Shown: positions 1 to 8,855, counted from the stretch's first letter. The stretch: DNA of 64,000 bases from Flavobacteriales bacterium (GCA_013360395.1 JABWBQ010000022.1:1-64000); one strand, 5' to 3'. Numbers and translations: made by a program. Notes: a model not told the origin generated them from the sequence alone.

Positions 1-883
1 CGAAGCTGTTGTTGGGCTCGGTATCATTGGCGAAAAGCGGTGCCGTGATCGTGTAGCTCAACTGGTAGCTGGCACCGCATACCGAGGTGCTGCTTACTTC
101 CAGGTAGTACACCCCCTGTGCGTCGCAGGTATAGGAGTGGGTCACCGAATTCGGCGTACCACCGGTGCCGACGGTGTAGTTGTTGTAATGCAGCTGGGTG
201 CCGGCATAGTTGTACACATCAATGCGCAGGCTGCCTGCGGCGGCGGCTTCGGAGTTGAGGGTGATGTTGAGGACGCCATCCCCGGGCGTCTCGATGCGGT
301 AGTAGTCCGAGTTGTCCACGTAGTGGCTGAAGTTCACATGGCCTTCGGTGACCGTGGCCGGGGCCAGCGCGCCGTAGACATCGGCCTGGACGGGGGTGTT
401 GTTGGGCTCGGTGTCATCCGCAAAGACCGGTGCCGTCAGCGTCAGCGTGAGCGCATAGGTGTAGCATAGGCTGCCGTTGCTGCCCTGCAACCGCAGGTAG
501 TAGGTGCCCTTGTTCAGGCAGTTCACCGTGGTGGTATCGCTGTTCGGCGAGCCTTGGGGGCCCGAGACATGGTAGAAATAGGTGAGCTGCGAACCACTGG
601 AATTGTACAGATCGACCCGGATGTTGGAATTGCCGCCGCTCGAATTGTCCGCGACGGTGTTGATGTTCAGCTGCCCGTCCGCGGTCAGGTTCAGCATGAA
701 GTAGTCGACGCTGGCCCCGGAGGCGCACGGCACCGGCCCCATGTCGCCGTTCATGGCGGTGCCCAGGGTGATCGTGTTTGCGTTGACGATGTCGTCGTTC
801 GGTTCGCTCTCCGTCTGCGCCCACGTACACAACGGTACGGCCAGGGCCAGTGCGGTGGAGAGCAGTTTGTTCCGTGTTCTCAT
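1..883 (-). CDS. Secreted PPC-domain protein, C-terminus beyond left edge
   Basis: This gene reads leftward from an ATG at 883 and is open to the edge, giving 294 codons. It begins with a signal peptide (MRTRNKLLSTALALAVPLCTW, then AQ) followed by TESEPNDD. Two repeats of about 130 residues follow, each opening with a TEPNN-type motif and containing a DYF/DYYRIE strand and a YYLRL/YYLEV strand. These are features of bacterial pre-peptidase C-terminal (PPC) domains, which fold as beta-sandwiches on exported proteins. The same layout occurs in the protein at 8856-10721, so the two are paralogues. Any T9SS sorting domain would lie off the edge. It is the last gene of a minus-strand group led by a LuxR-type regulator. 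The specific function is unknown. Confidence 0.85.
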   Translation of the reverse strand, partial: MRTRNKLLSTALALAVPLCTWAQTESEPNDDIVNANTITLGTAMNGDMGPVPCASGASVDYFMLNLTADGQLNINTVADNSSGGNSNIRVDLYNSSGSQLTYFYHVSGPQGSPNSDTTTVNCLNKGTYYLRLQGSNGSLCYTYALTLTLTAPVFADDTEPNNTPVQADVYGALAPATVTEGHVNFSHYVDNSDYYRIETPGDGVLNITLNSEAAAAGSLRIDVYNYAGTQLHYNNYTVGTGGTPNSVTHSYTCDAQGVYYLEVSSTSVCGASYQLSYTITAPLFANDTEPNNSF

Positions 884-947
884 GAGGGTTGGGGGTTTTG
901 GTTGTGGGAAGGAGTACTTACTGAGGGTCCATCGGTGAGGTAGGCAG

Positions 948-960
948 GATGTGAACGATC
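948..960. promoter_or_regulatory. Possible regulator site GATGTGAACGATC
   Basis: This 13-mer lies 65 bp before the start of the secreted-protein gene that begins at 883. It is identical to 3467-3479, which lies before the LuxR-type gene in the same orientation relative to the gene. It is a candidate binding site; no protein-DNA evidence is visible. Confidence 0.35.
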
Positions 961-962
961 GG

Positions 963-1907
963 TCACTGCTTCATGAAGCGCGTGCTCCAGCTACCGGTCT
1001 CATCACTGATCCGCAGCAGGTAACTGCCGGCGGCCAGCCCGCTGATATCCCAGTTGCGGTAGGTGCTGCCGCTCACGCCCCAGCTGCGCAGGTCGGCCAC
1101 CACCGCACCGGACAGGTCCAGAACCTCCAGCTGAAGCGTGCGCGCCTGGTCGGTGGTGAGCCGAAGTCCGAGTTGATCCGTGGCCGGGTTGGGGAACAGC
1201 AGCAGGTCCGTGATCCCTGGAAGCTCCGGTGTGCTCAGGACCGCGCTGAACTCCGCGGTGAGCGGGACGCTCCAGCTGCCGTTCGCTCCGCTGAAGCGGA
1301 TGGTGAAGAGGTGGTACCCGTTCGGAACGCCGGTGGGCAGGTCCGCGATCAGGTCCACCACACCGGCAGGACCGATGCTTCCGCTCTGGCTGTTCGCGAT
1401 GTCATCGTCGATCCAGTACTGATAACCGTTCACCAGGCCGCTGTTGAGGACGAACACGGAGGTCTTCGGTACGCTCCATTCACCATCGGCGTCACGGAAT
1501 TGGATCGTGACCGTGTTGTAGTCCCTGGTCAGCGTTCCCGGGTCGATCAGGGCGTTGAGGTCCGCCGTCTGGGCGGGCCCGACGGAACCGCTGGTGAGCG
1601 TGCCGAAGTCATCGTTCACCCAGTAGCGATAGCCCACGATGTCGTGTGCGCTGCGCACGAACGGTCTGGTGCCGGGGGCCGACCATTCGCCGTTGGTGTC
1701 GCGGAACTGGAAGCTCACGCGATGATAGCCCGGGGCCATCGATCCGGTCGGCCAGGTCGTGGAGAGTGTCAGTTCATCGGTGGCGCCCACGGTGGTGGTG
1801 ACCGCGCCGGCGGCGTCATCGTCGAACCAGTAGCGGTAACCATCGATCTGTTGTGCCTGCACGCTGCACATGGCCGCGAACGCAGGCAGGAGCACAAGGC
1901 TGCGCAT
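963..1907 (-). CDS. Secreted repeat protein with T9SS C-terminal domain
   Basis: The 314-residue protein has a signal peptide ending near residue 18 (CSVQA|QQ). Three tandem repeats of about 75 residues follow, each starting GYRYW(F/V/I)(D/N)DD and ending in a F(Q)FRDxxGEWS-like strand. The last about 80 residues (from ELPGITDLLLFPNPATDQL to the terminal STRFMKQ) look like a type A Por sorting domain, so export through the T9SS in this window is expected. It starts 3 bp after the stop of the beta-helix gene and is probably co-transcribed with it. A single protein at 44500-48201 carries both a beta-helix and a related YEYLLDSD repeat, so the two genes here may act together. Ligand and function are unknown. 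Confidence 0.88.
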   Translation of the reverse strand: MRSLVLLPAFAAMCSVQAQQIDGYRYWFDDDAAGAVTTTVGATDELTLSTTWPTGSMAPGYHRVSFQFRDTNGEWSAPGTRPFVRSAHDIVGYRYWVNDDFGTLTSGSVGPAQTADLNALIDPGTLTRDYNTVTIQFRDADGEWSVPKTSVFVLNSGLVNGYQYWIDDDIANSQSGSIGPAGVVDLIADLPTGVPNGYHLFTIRFSGANGSWSVPLTAEFSAVLSTPELPGITDLLLFPNPATDQLGLRLTTDQARTLQLEVLDLSGAVVADLRSWGVSGSTYRNWDISGLAAGSYLLRISDETGSWSTRFMKQ

Positions 1908-1910
1908 GGC

Positions 1911-2951
1911 TCAGTTCGTTTGCGCGGCCACGCGGATGTTCACCGGCAGGTCGCCATTGGGGTTGGTGGCCGTGGCGATCGTCGCACTGCGGAAATGCGG
2001 GTTGTAGGGTACGTTGCCGGGCTTGTAGGGCGAACTCGTTCCGTACAGGCCGATGTCCGTTCCGTCGTTGCCCGCGTTCACCCCGGGGCTCCCCGGCAGC
2101 AGGTGCAGGTCGTCGGTGAACTCATAATTGCCGTTGGTCTCGCTCACGAAGGTCATGGCCGGGGTCTGGCTGTAGATGGTGTTGGTCTCCGTGTTCCCGC
2201 TGGAGTTGCTGAACATGCCGGCGCTGTTGATGATGCAGTTGGTGATCTGCACGCCGTGCACCTGCCAGAGCGGAGCACCGTTGTAGGTGAACACGCAGTT
2301 CTCGACGATCGCGTTATCCGAATCCTGCAGGCGCTGGTCCAGGACCACGCTGTTGCGCAGAATGAGCCCGCTTGGTCGGAAAATGTGGATGGCTCCGCCT
2401 TGGAAAATGCAGCGTTCCACGGTGGCAGCCCCGCCATATCCGCCAAGACCGTCGTAGAACACGCACTCATTGAAGGTGGTGCTCGACGTGGATGGCTCCA
2501 CCCAGCCGAGCCGGACGTACTTGAACGCGCAGCGCTCGAAGAGCATGTCCACGGCATCATCATCGGTCCCATTGGTGCCATAATAGAGCTCACCGTCGGG
2601 GTTGAACCGGATGCCGGTGAAGCTGCTGCCGCTGGCACTTGTGGGGAATACGAAATCGGCGCTGCCGTTCGTGGTCAGCACCGTGGGCAGGGTCGCCGCC
2701 GTGCTGTCCGGATGGATGCCCGCGCCGATGAAGTGCAAGGGCATGGTGATGGTCAGTCCGCTATCGGCCAAAAAGGTCCCGCCACTGAAGTAGAGCTTGT
2801 CGTTCGGCTGAGCCGCCGCCACGGCATCATAGATGGAGGTGAAGACCTGCGGCGCGCCACTGCCCTGGACGACGATGCGCTGCAGTTGGGCCTGGAGAGG
2901 TGCGCTCAGCAGCGCAGTGCAGGCCAGAAGAAGGGTCGATCGATGGTTCAT
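1911..2951 (-). CDS. Secreted right-handed beta-helix protein
   Basis: The 346-residue protein has a signal peptide (MNHRSTLLLACTALLSAPLQA|Q). It opens with a pectate-lyase-like start (FTSIYDAVAAAQPNDKLYFSGGTF) and then a series of short strands such as FERCAF, FNECVF, VERCIF, VENCVF and ITNCII, typical of parallel beta-helices. It closes with LLPGSPGVNAGNDGTDIGLYG, common in this class. No catalytic set is evident and no T9SS sorting domain is seen, which is odd beside the sorted neighbour. The gene lies 31 bp downstream of the LuxR-type gene on the same strand, so they probably form an operon. Confidence 0.87.
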   Translation of the reverse strand: MNHRSTLLLACTALLSAPLQAQLQRIVVQGSGAPQVFTSIYDAVAAAQPNDKLYFSGGTFLADSGLTITMPLHFIGAGIHPDSTAATLPTVLTTNGSADFVFPTSASGSSFTGIRFNPDGELYYGTNGTDDDAVDMLFERCAFKYVRLGWVEPSTSSTTFNECVFYDGLGGYGGAATVERCIFQGGAIHIFRPSGLILRNSVVLDQRLQDSDNAIVENCVFTYNGAPLWQVHGVQITNCIINSAGMFSNSSGNTETNTIYSQTPAMTFVSETNGNYEFTDDLHLLPGSPGVNAGNDGTDIGLYGTSSPYKPGNVPYNPHFRSATIATATNPNGDLPVNIRVAAQTN

Positions 2952-2982
2952 GGATCTTGGTTTGTGGGTTGTTGTTCTCGGT

Positions 2983-3441
2983 TCATGCGCACCGGGCCAG
3001 CATGTTGCAACGCAAGGCCATCGCCACGGCCTCGGTGTTCGTCCGTACGCCCAGCTTTGCGTAGATGTGGCGCAGGTGGGTGCTCACCGTCTGGAAACCG
3101 ATGCCCAGCCGGTCGGCGATCATCTTGTAGCTCAGTCCCGCCACCAGGGCCTGCAGCACCTGCCGTTCACGCGGGCTGAGGCGGATGTCCCGGAGCTCGC
3201 TGCGCCGCACCACCTGCAGTTCCACGCGTTCCACCTCCGGGTTCATCGGCAGGCAGGCCGGCCGGTCCAGCAGCCCCTGCAGCAGCTCCTGCACGGTGCC
3301 GGGGTCGTCCGCCGCGATCATGTGGCCGCTGCGGACGATGGGGGCGCCGTCACCGCCGTCGGGCAGGTCCACCACGGCGATCAGAACACGGCGTATCGGC
3401 TTGCCACCCTTCGGCGCCGGGGAGGGGAGAACGCTTTCCAT
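2983..3441 (-). CDS. LuxR-type HTH transcriptional regulator
   Basis: A 152-residue protein whose C-terminal half (about 84-150) is a LuxR/GerE helix-turn-helix: LSPRERQVLQALVAGLSYKMIADRLG followed by TVSTHLRHIYAKLGVRTNTEAV. The N-terminal 80 residues resemble a reduced receiver domain (RRVLIAVVD, later LLQGLLDRPACLPM) but lack a clear phospho-acceptor aspartate pocket. It heads a minus-strand group of three secreted-protein genes and is divergent from the ECF sigma operon. An inverted repeat lies just upstream, suggesting autoregulation. The ATG at 3441 is used because no better upstream start exists. Confidence 0.88.
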   Translation of the reverse strand: MESVLPSPAPKGGKPIRRVLIAVVDLPDGGDGAPIVRSGHMIAADDPGTVQELLQGLLDRPACLPMNPEVERVELQVVRRSELRDIRLSPRERQVLQALVAGLSYKMIADRLGIGFQTVSTHLRHIYAKLGVRTNTEAVAMALRCNMLARCA

Positions 3442-3466
3442 GCCCCACCATCGGGATGTGTCGCCC

Positions 3467-3510
3467 GATGTGAACGATCACCCCGGAGATCCCTCCGGAC
3501 CGTTCACATC
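3467..3510. promoter_or_regulatory. Inverted repeat in the LuxR/sigma divergent region
   Basis: The arms GATGTGAACG (3467-3476) and CGTTCACATC (3501-3510) are perfectly complementary with 24 bp between them. They lie between the start of the LuxR-type gene (3441) and the ECF sigma gene (3599). The left arm extends to the 13-mer that is repeated at 948-960. This is a candidate operator for the LuxR-type protein. Confidence 0.5.
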
Positions 3511-3598
3511 CGATGGGGTTGACCGATGTACGCTCGGAACGTCCCGTACCCGCCATGGACAAGATCGCCATTTCTCCGTATCATCGCATGGCCAGCCC

Positions 3599-4177
3599 GT
3601 GCCAACCACCCGACCATCCGGCCCTGCCACGGGCGACCGCCTTGCCGGCCTTCGGCGGAACGACCCCGCCAGCCTGCGCGCCCTCTACACGACGCACTTC
3701 CCCACCGTACGACATTTCGTGCTGGCCAACCACGGCACGGCCAACGATGCGAGCGACGTGTTCCAGGAGGCCGTCACCGTCCTCTGGCTGCGCGCCCGCG
3801 AAGGCTCCCTGGCCCCTGACACCGACCCCGGAGCCTTCCTCTTCAGCATCGCCCGCAACAAATGGCTGGACGTGGTCCGGTCGGCAGCCCATCGCCGCAT
3901 GACCATCGTGCACGACCAGCGCCCTGCCGTGGCCACCGGCGAGGCCGATGACGGTATCGAAGAGCGGCTCGCACGCCTGCGTTCCATCTATGACACGCTG
4001 GACGACAAGTGCCGCACGGTCCTGGACCGGTTCTACTTCGAACGCAAGGACCTGGCGACCATCGCCCGCGAGCTCGGCGTGGAGGAGGACAGCATCCGCA
4101 CCATCAAGTACCGCTGCATGATGAAGCTGCGTGCATACCGCGATGCCCTTCGCGGCGAAAAGGATCTTCGGCCATGA
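3599..4177 (+). CDS. ECF-type RNA polymerase sigma factor
   Basis: With the GTG start at 3599 the protein has 192 residues, normal for ECF sigma factors; the open frame extends further upstream but has no recognisable sequence there. Region 2 is LRALYTTHFPTVRHFVLANHG, then DASDVFQEAVTVLWLRA and the promoter-melting helix FLFSIARNKWLDVVRS. Region 4 is LDDKCRTVLDRFYFERKDLATIARELGVEEDSIRTIKYRCMMKLR, a typical HTH. The stop overlaps the ATG of the anti-sigma gene (ATGA), so the two are translationally coupled. It should direct transcription of its own operon and unknown targets when released. Confidence 0.92.
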   Translation: MPTTRPSGPATGDRLAGLRRNDPASLRALYTTHFPTVRHFVLANHGTANDASDVFQEAVTVLWLRAREGSLAPDTDPGAFLFSIARNKWLDVVRSAAHRRMTIVHDQRPAVATGEADDGIEERLARLRSIYDTLDDKCRTVLDRFYFERKDLATIARELGVEEDSIRTIKYRCMMKLRAYRDALRGEKDLRP

Positions 4178-4902
4178 GCAGCACCGCACCGGACCGGGAG
4201 ACCTTCGAGGCCATCGAGGCCTATGTCCTCGACCGCATGCCCGCCGAGGAGCGCGCGGCCTTCGAACGGCGCCTGGCCGCAGACCCGAAGCTGCGGGCCG
4301 AGATGGAGCTCGAGCGCGACCAGATCCTGGCCGTGGAACTGGGGGGCGTGCGGCGTGTGCTGGCCGCCCTCGGCCACGAGGAACCGGGCCGTGGCGGCGG
4401 CCGTGCTCCGTGGTCGCTGCTGAAATATGCCGCCGGCATCGCGTTGCTCCTCGCCGGAACGCTCTGGTGGTTCCTGCGCCCCTCGGACAACGAACGCCTC
4501 TTCGCGGAGCACTTCACGGCCGATCCCGGCCTGCCGGTGGCCATGAGCGCGACCAACGACCCGGTGTTCGCCGATGCCATGGTGTCCTACAAGGAGGGGC
4601 GATACGCCAAGGCCAGGGCCCAATGGGCCCCCCTGCTGCAACGGGAGCCGCAGAACGACACCCTGCGCTATTACACGGCCAGCACCTTCCTGGCCGAAGG
4701 CGACCCGGAAGCCGCCATCCCCCTGCTGGAACCTTTGGCCACCACGGATAGCACGGCCTTCGTACACAAGGCACGCTGGTACCTCTTCCTGGCGTACGTC
4801 CGCACCGGCGCCGTGGACAAGGCCATGGCCCTGCCCGTGGAGAAGGACCCGGTACGTGGCGAGCGGGCACGATCCATCAAGCAACGGCTGGGCGCGCGAT
4901 GA
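4174..4902 (+). CDS. Membrane anti-sigma factor with periplasmic TPR region
   Basis: A 242-residue protein. The cytosolic N-terminus (1-85) has the anti-sigma pattern FEAIEAYVLDRMPAEERAAFERRLAADPKLRAEMELER, seen in Bacteroidota anti-ECF proteins without a zinc motif. One membrane helix follows (SLLKYAAGIALLLAGTLWWF, about 87-106). The periplasmic tail (about 130-242) resembles TPRs: FADAMVSYKEGRYAKARAQW, DTLRYYTASTFLAEGDPEAAI. The start overlaps the sigma stop and its own stop overlaps the CHAT start (both ATGA), giving a tight three-gene operon. It presumably holds the sigma factor at the membrane until a periplasmic signal arrives. Confidence 0.88.
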   Translation: MSSTAPDRETFEAIEAYVLDRMPAEERAAFERRLAADPKLRAEMELERDQILAVELGGVRRVLAALGHEEPGRGGGRAPWSLLKYAAGIALLLAGTLWWFLRPSDNERLFAEHFTADPGLPVAMSATNDPVFADAMVSYKEGRYAKARAQWAPLLQREPQNDTLRYYTASTFLAEGDPEAAIPLLEPLATTDSTAFVHKARWYLFLAYVRTGAVDKAMALPVEKDPVRGERARSIKQRLGAR

Positions 4903-7900
4903 AGCGCTGGCTGATCCTTCTTGCCGGAGCGCTGCCCATCGTCGCACCGGCGCAGCAGTCCACCACGGTGGCCGCGCGCCATGCACGCATCGAAGCCCTG
5001 GACAAGGCCGGGGACCATGCCGGGGTGATCCGTGAAGTGGAGACCCAGCTGCGCGAGGCCTCCGGCACCGTCCATGCCGATTCGCTGCACCGCTACCTGT
5101 ACAAGTACGCCCGCGCCCAGCGCAAGCTCCACGGTCCGGCGGCGGCGATCACGGCCGGGGAAAGGGTCCTGCGGCTGGTGCGTGAACGTGGGGTGGCGGC
5201 CCATGAGATGGAGGCGCTCTTCGACCTCAGCTGGGTGTACTACGAACTGGGCGAGGCCCGCCAATGTGCGCGGGTGGACTCCATGGCCGTCGTCGTCGCC
5301 GACCGCGACCCCGCGATCCCCTTCGTGCAGAAAGGCCGCGCACGCCAGTACCTCGCCTTCGACCACAGCATCCTCGGCGAGCACGCCGCCTCCGCCCACT
5401 GGGCCCAGGAGGCCCTGCGGCAATACGGCCTCGCCGACTCCGTTCCCGCGGTCCAGTGGGCCGAGTCCTACACCGCCGTCGGCGTGGCCTTCTGGCACCT
5501 GGGGCGCATCCGGGAGGCCGAAGCGCAGTACGCCAAGGCGCTGGCCAGGTTGAACGGACGCACGGACGAGGCGAGCATCAGCCGCAAGGCCAGCACCTAC
5601 GGCAACCTCGGTGTGCTGTGGCAGAATGCCGGCGACCTGCCCAAGGCCCAGGCCTATTACGAGGATGCGCTCCGGCAGTGCGAACTTCTCCTGCGCAGCG
5701 CCAAGGACGATCTCACACGGGAGGAAGCCATCATCAGCCGGTCGCGCACCTACCTCAACCTGGCCACGGTGTACCACGGCCTGGGCGATCTGGGCCGTGC
5801 GCGCGAGCTGCTGGACCTGTGCTGGCGGGATCGCAGCGGGGTGCTCGCCCCGGATGATCCACAGCTGCTCGCGGTGAAGGAGCGCTTCGCCGATCTGGAG
5901 ATGAACGCCGGCAACCTGTCCAAGGCCTACGACCTGCTCCACAGCTACGTGGCCGCTGCGGAACGTCGGTTCGGGCCGGGCAGCGAGGAGTATGTCCGCG
6001 CCGTGGCCAAACTGGGCGGGATCCGCAGCCGCCAGGGCATGCACCTGCAGGCCGACTCGCTGTTCGCCCGCAGCCTGGCGGCCGGCCGGGCCCACCGCGA
6101 CCCCGCCATCGACCCCGTGCTGGCCGGCACCCTCCGCGAACGCGCGTCCCTGCGCACCGGGCTCGGCCGTACGGGCGAGGCCCTCGCCGACCTCGGCCAG
6201 GCGCGCAGTATCCTCACCAGCATTTACGACAGCACCCATCACCTGGTGGCGCAGGTGGACGTGCAGCGCGCCGAAGCGGCGTTCAAGGCGGGCGACCACC
6301 GTGCCGCCCTCGAACATGCCGAACGCGCCCTCCGCGCGCTCGATGCCCGTGTGCGGGCCATCGGATCCGACCCCCTGCCGCACACCGGCCCAGCACCCGA
6401 GCTCCTGCCCGATGCGATCTACTGGAAGCTGCGCGCCTCGCGCGCCCTGGCCGCACCGGGCTCAGGGCCCGCCGATGCCTGGAACGCGGACCTGGACCTG
6501 GCCATCACCGCCCTGGCCCGCAGCCGCGGTGCCGTGTACGACGCCGCCTCGCAGCTGCTGCTGGTCGCCGCCCAGAAAAGGCTCTTCGACCTGGCCCGGA
6601 ACATCGCCTTCGAAGCCTACGAGCGGTCCCCGGGCCCGGCGACCATCGGCCGCTTTCTGCACCTCGCCGAGGCCGACCGTTCCGTGCTGCTCAAGGCCCG
6701 GCTGAACGCCTTCGCGGGCCTGCGCTTCGCCGGCATCCCGGACTCGCTCGTGGCACGCGAACAGGAGCTGCTCCAGGCCCTGACCGTGGATGCGGGCGAC
6801 CGTACCACCGCGGCGGACCTGGCCCGCAGGGAGGCCGCCATGCGCGATCACATGCGCATGCTCGCCGAACGCCATCCCCGGTATTTCGCGCTGCGGTATG
6901 GCGAGCCGACGGTGACCCTGGACCAGTTGCGCGCCAAGCTCGTCACACCACAGCGCCCGCTGCTGGCCTATACGATGCACGACGAGCACCTGTACCTGCT
7001 GGTGGTTCGCAGCGATACGGCCGCCTTGATGCGTGTGGACGGCAGCGGCCTGGACGCCGATGTCCGCGCCTTCAACCGCAGCATCCGCGATCGGGAGGTC
7101 GTTCCGTACATCGACGTGGCCCACCGCTTGTACCAACGCATCCTCGCACCCGTGGCCGGCATGCTCACCGGCGAAGAACTGCTCATCATCCCCGACGGAT
7201 CCCTGCACCAGGTGAGCTTCGAGGCGTTGGTGGATGCCCCTTGCACACCGACCCGCCTGCGCGACCACTTCTTACTGCGGCGCTTCGCCATCGCCTACCT
7301 GCACTCGGCCACCACCGCCATCCGGTTCACCGACCTCGCCCGCGAACACGCCGACGGTGCGCTGGCCCTGGCACCGGGCTTCTCCGACGAGGACAAGGAC
7401 CGCTATGTGAAGGACCTGGGGGACAGCACGCGGCTGGACCGGCACTATCTCGCGTTCGTGCGCCAGCCCTTCGCCCTGCGCACCGCCGAAGGCCTGGGTC
7501 GTACCCTCTCGGCCACGCTGCTGCTCGGCACGGCCGCCAACGAGCGGAGCCTCCGCGAACAAGCGGCACGCCACGGCATCCTCCACCTCGGCACCCACGC
7601 CGAGATGAACCCCAGGGACCCGATGTACGCCCGCCTTGTGCTCAGCAAGGGCGACCCCGAAGGCGGGACCGACGATGACGGCTACCTGCACGCCTACGAG
7701 ATCTACGCGCTCGACCTGCACGCCCAACTTGCCGTGCTCACGGCCTGCGAGACCGGTGCGGGCACCGACGAGGCCGGCGAAGGGGTCCGCTCCCTCGGCT
7801 ATGGATTCGCCTACGCCGGATGCCCCAGCCTGGTGATGGCGCTTTGGAACATCGACGAGAAGGTCACCGCGGACCTCGTGGCCGGTCTCTACGAGCACCT

Positions 7901-8138
7901 CGCCGACGGCATGCCGCGGCACAAGGCACTGCGCCAGGCCAAGCTGGACCACGTGATGCAGGCACGTGACGAGCTCGTGCTGCCGTACTACTGGGCCGGC
8001 CTGGTGCTGGTGGGCGATGTGACCCCGGTGCGCTTCGAAAGTCGCCCGGTCTGGCCCTGGTTGCTGGCCGGCCTGGCCGTGGTTGCGGTGGTCGTCCTGT
8101 TGCTCCGCCGCCGTCGGCGCCGGAGCGCGACGCACTGA
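4899..8138 (+). CDS. Periplasmic TPR-CHAT caspase-like protein
   Basis: This 1079-residue protein has a signal peptide (MKRWLILLAGALPIVAPA|QQ), many TPR units over about 20-570 (for example AQYAKALARL, AQAYYEDALRQCE), a linker, and a C-terminal CHAT domain (about 700-1035). The caspase-like dyad is visible: His900 in LHLGTHAEM and Cys950 in LTACETGAG. A GEGVRSLGYGFAYAGCPSLVMALWNIDE motif follows. The C-terminus is a membrane helix (WPWLLAGLAVVAVVVLLL) and a run of arginines, so TPR and CHAT domains should face the periplasm. It is translationally coupled to the anti-sigma gene. I infer a role in sensing or in cleaving a periplasmic partner; the substrate is unknown. Confidence 0.92.
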   Translation: MKRWLILLAGALPIVAPAQQSTTVAARHARIEALDKAGDHAGVIREVETQLREASGTVHADSLHRYLYKYARAQRKLHGPAAAITAGERVLRLVRERGVAAHEMEALFDLSWVYYELGEARQCARVDSMAVVVADRDPAIPFVQKGRARQYLAFDHSILGEHAASAHWAQEALRQYGLADSVPAVQWAESYTAVGVAFWHLGRIREAEAQYAKALARLNGRTDEASISRKASTYGNLGVLWQNAGDLPKAQAYYEDALRQCELLLRSAKDDLTREEAIISRSRTYLNLATVYHGLGDLGRARELLDLCWRDRSGVLAPDDPQLLAVKERFADLEMNAGNLSKAYDLLHSYVAAAERRFGPGSEEYVRAVAKLGGIRSRQGMHLQADSLFARSLAAGRAHRDPAIDPVLAGTLRERASLRTGLGRTGEALADLGQARSILTSIYDSTHHLVAQVDVQRAEAAFKAGDHRAALEHAERALRALDARVRAIGSDPLPHTGPAPELLPDAIYWKLRASRALAAPGSGPADAWNADLDLAITALARSRGAVYDAASQLLLVAAQKRLFDLARNIAFEAYERSPGPATIGRFLHLAEADRSVLLKARLNAFAGLRFAGIPDSLVAREQELLQALTVDAGDRTTAADLARREAAMRDHMRMLAERHPRYFALRYGEPTVTLDQLRAKLVTPQRPLLAYTMHDEHLYLLVVRSDTAALMRVDGSGLDADVRAFNRSIRDREVVPYIDVAHRLYQRILAPVAGMLTGEELLIIPDGSLHQVSFEALVDAPCTPTRLRDHFLLRRFAIAYLHSATTAIRFTDLAREHADGALALAPGFSDEDKDRYVKDLGDSTRLDRHYLAFVRQPFALRTAEGLGRTLSATLLLGTAANERSLREQAARHGILHLGTHAEMNPRDPMYARLVLSKGDPEGGTDDDGYLHAYEIYALDLHAQLAVLTACETGAGTDEAGEGVRSLGYGFAYAGCPSLVMALWNIDEKVTADLVAGLYEHLADGMPRHKALRQAKLDHVMQARDELVLPYYWAGLVLVGDVTPVRFESRPVWPWLLAGLAVVAVVVLLLRRRRRRSATH

Positions 8139-8309
8139 AAGGATCGGCCCCCGTTTGTCGGCCAGGCGCATCGCGCACCGTCGATCCCCTGTCCCTCAAG
8201 GCGATGGGGAGCCGTTCACAAAAGCCTGTTCAAAGCTCTTGGAAAGTCGGTCGTCACAGCCGTTCCGTCAGCGGCGGACCGGACCTACTTTTTGCCCCCG
8301 GCGATCGAC

Positions 8310-8738
8310 ATGTTCCTCGTCGATCCGATGGCAGAGCCCATGAACGCGGACGAACTGGGCGCCGATCTGGCGCAATGGGTCTCGGGACTGGACCACACCG
8401 ACCAAGTCGTGTGGGCGATCCTGCGTTTCGAGGATGTGCTGTTGGGCGACCGCCTGGCGGATGTGCACCTGCGGCTCAAGCTGCTCCGGCGTCAGCTGGC
8501 CCCGCGGATCACCGTGGCCCAGGTGCTCGCCGTGGATGCCTTGCTGGAGCTCCCCACCTGGAAGGACCCGGATGCCGGGTTCGCGGCGTTCCGCGATGCC
8601 TATCAGGCCCGGCGTGAATGGCGGCGCCGCGATCCCATCCCCGCCGTGTGGCTCCACCCTACGGTGAGCCGGAACGCGGTGGACCGGGTGTCGCACGATG
8701 CCGTTCCCGGTCCTGGCGATGCGGTCCGCTCCACGTGA
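8310..8738 (+). CDS. Hypothetical protein, 142 residues
   Basis: The ATG at 8310 gives MFLVDPMAEPMNADELGADLAQW and a helical, charged protein with no signal peptide or membrane segment. The middle part (VVWAILRFEDVLLGDRLADVHLRLKLLRRQLAP) is amphipathic. I do not recognise a family. It lies 171 bp after the CHAT gene and is convergent with the secreted protein downstream. The sequence TACTTTTTG at 8286-8294, just upstream, resembles the Bacteroidota -7 box with one extra base. The opposite strand is also open across most of it, so coding status is likely but not certain. Confidence 0.6.
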   Translation: MFLVDPMAEPMNADELGADLAQWVSGLDHTDQVVWAILRFEDVLLGDRLADVHLRLKLLRRQLAPRITVAQVLAVDALLELPTWKDPDAGFAAFRDAYQARREWRRRDPIPAVWLHPTVSRNAVDRVSHDAVPGPGDAVRST

Positions 8739-8855
8739 TGCCCCACCCGGCCTCGGCCATGGGCACCCGCACGGGACCAGGCTCCTCCGCGCTCCCGTCC
8801 GTTCCCGCCGATGATCGGAGGTGCCTTCCCGCTGCGCCGTGCGTCCCCTTCTGGA

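Noticed and set aside
951-3179. Plus-strand frame of 742 residues
   Set aside because: It runs antisense to three well-supported secreted-protein genes and is Arg/Val/Ala/His-rich without domains; a shadow of high GC.
4671-6383. Minus-strand frame of 570 residues opposite the CHAT gene
   Set aside because: Shadow of the TPR region of the CHAT gene; no ribosome site or domain.
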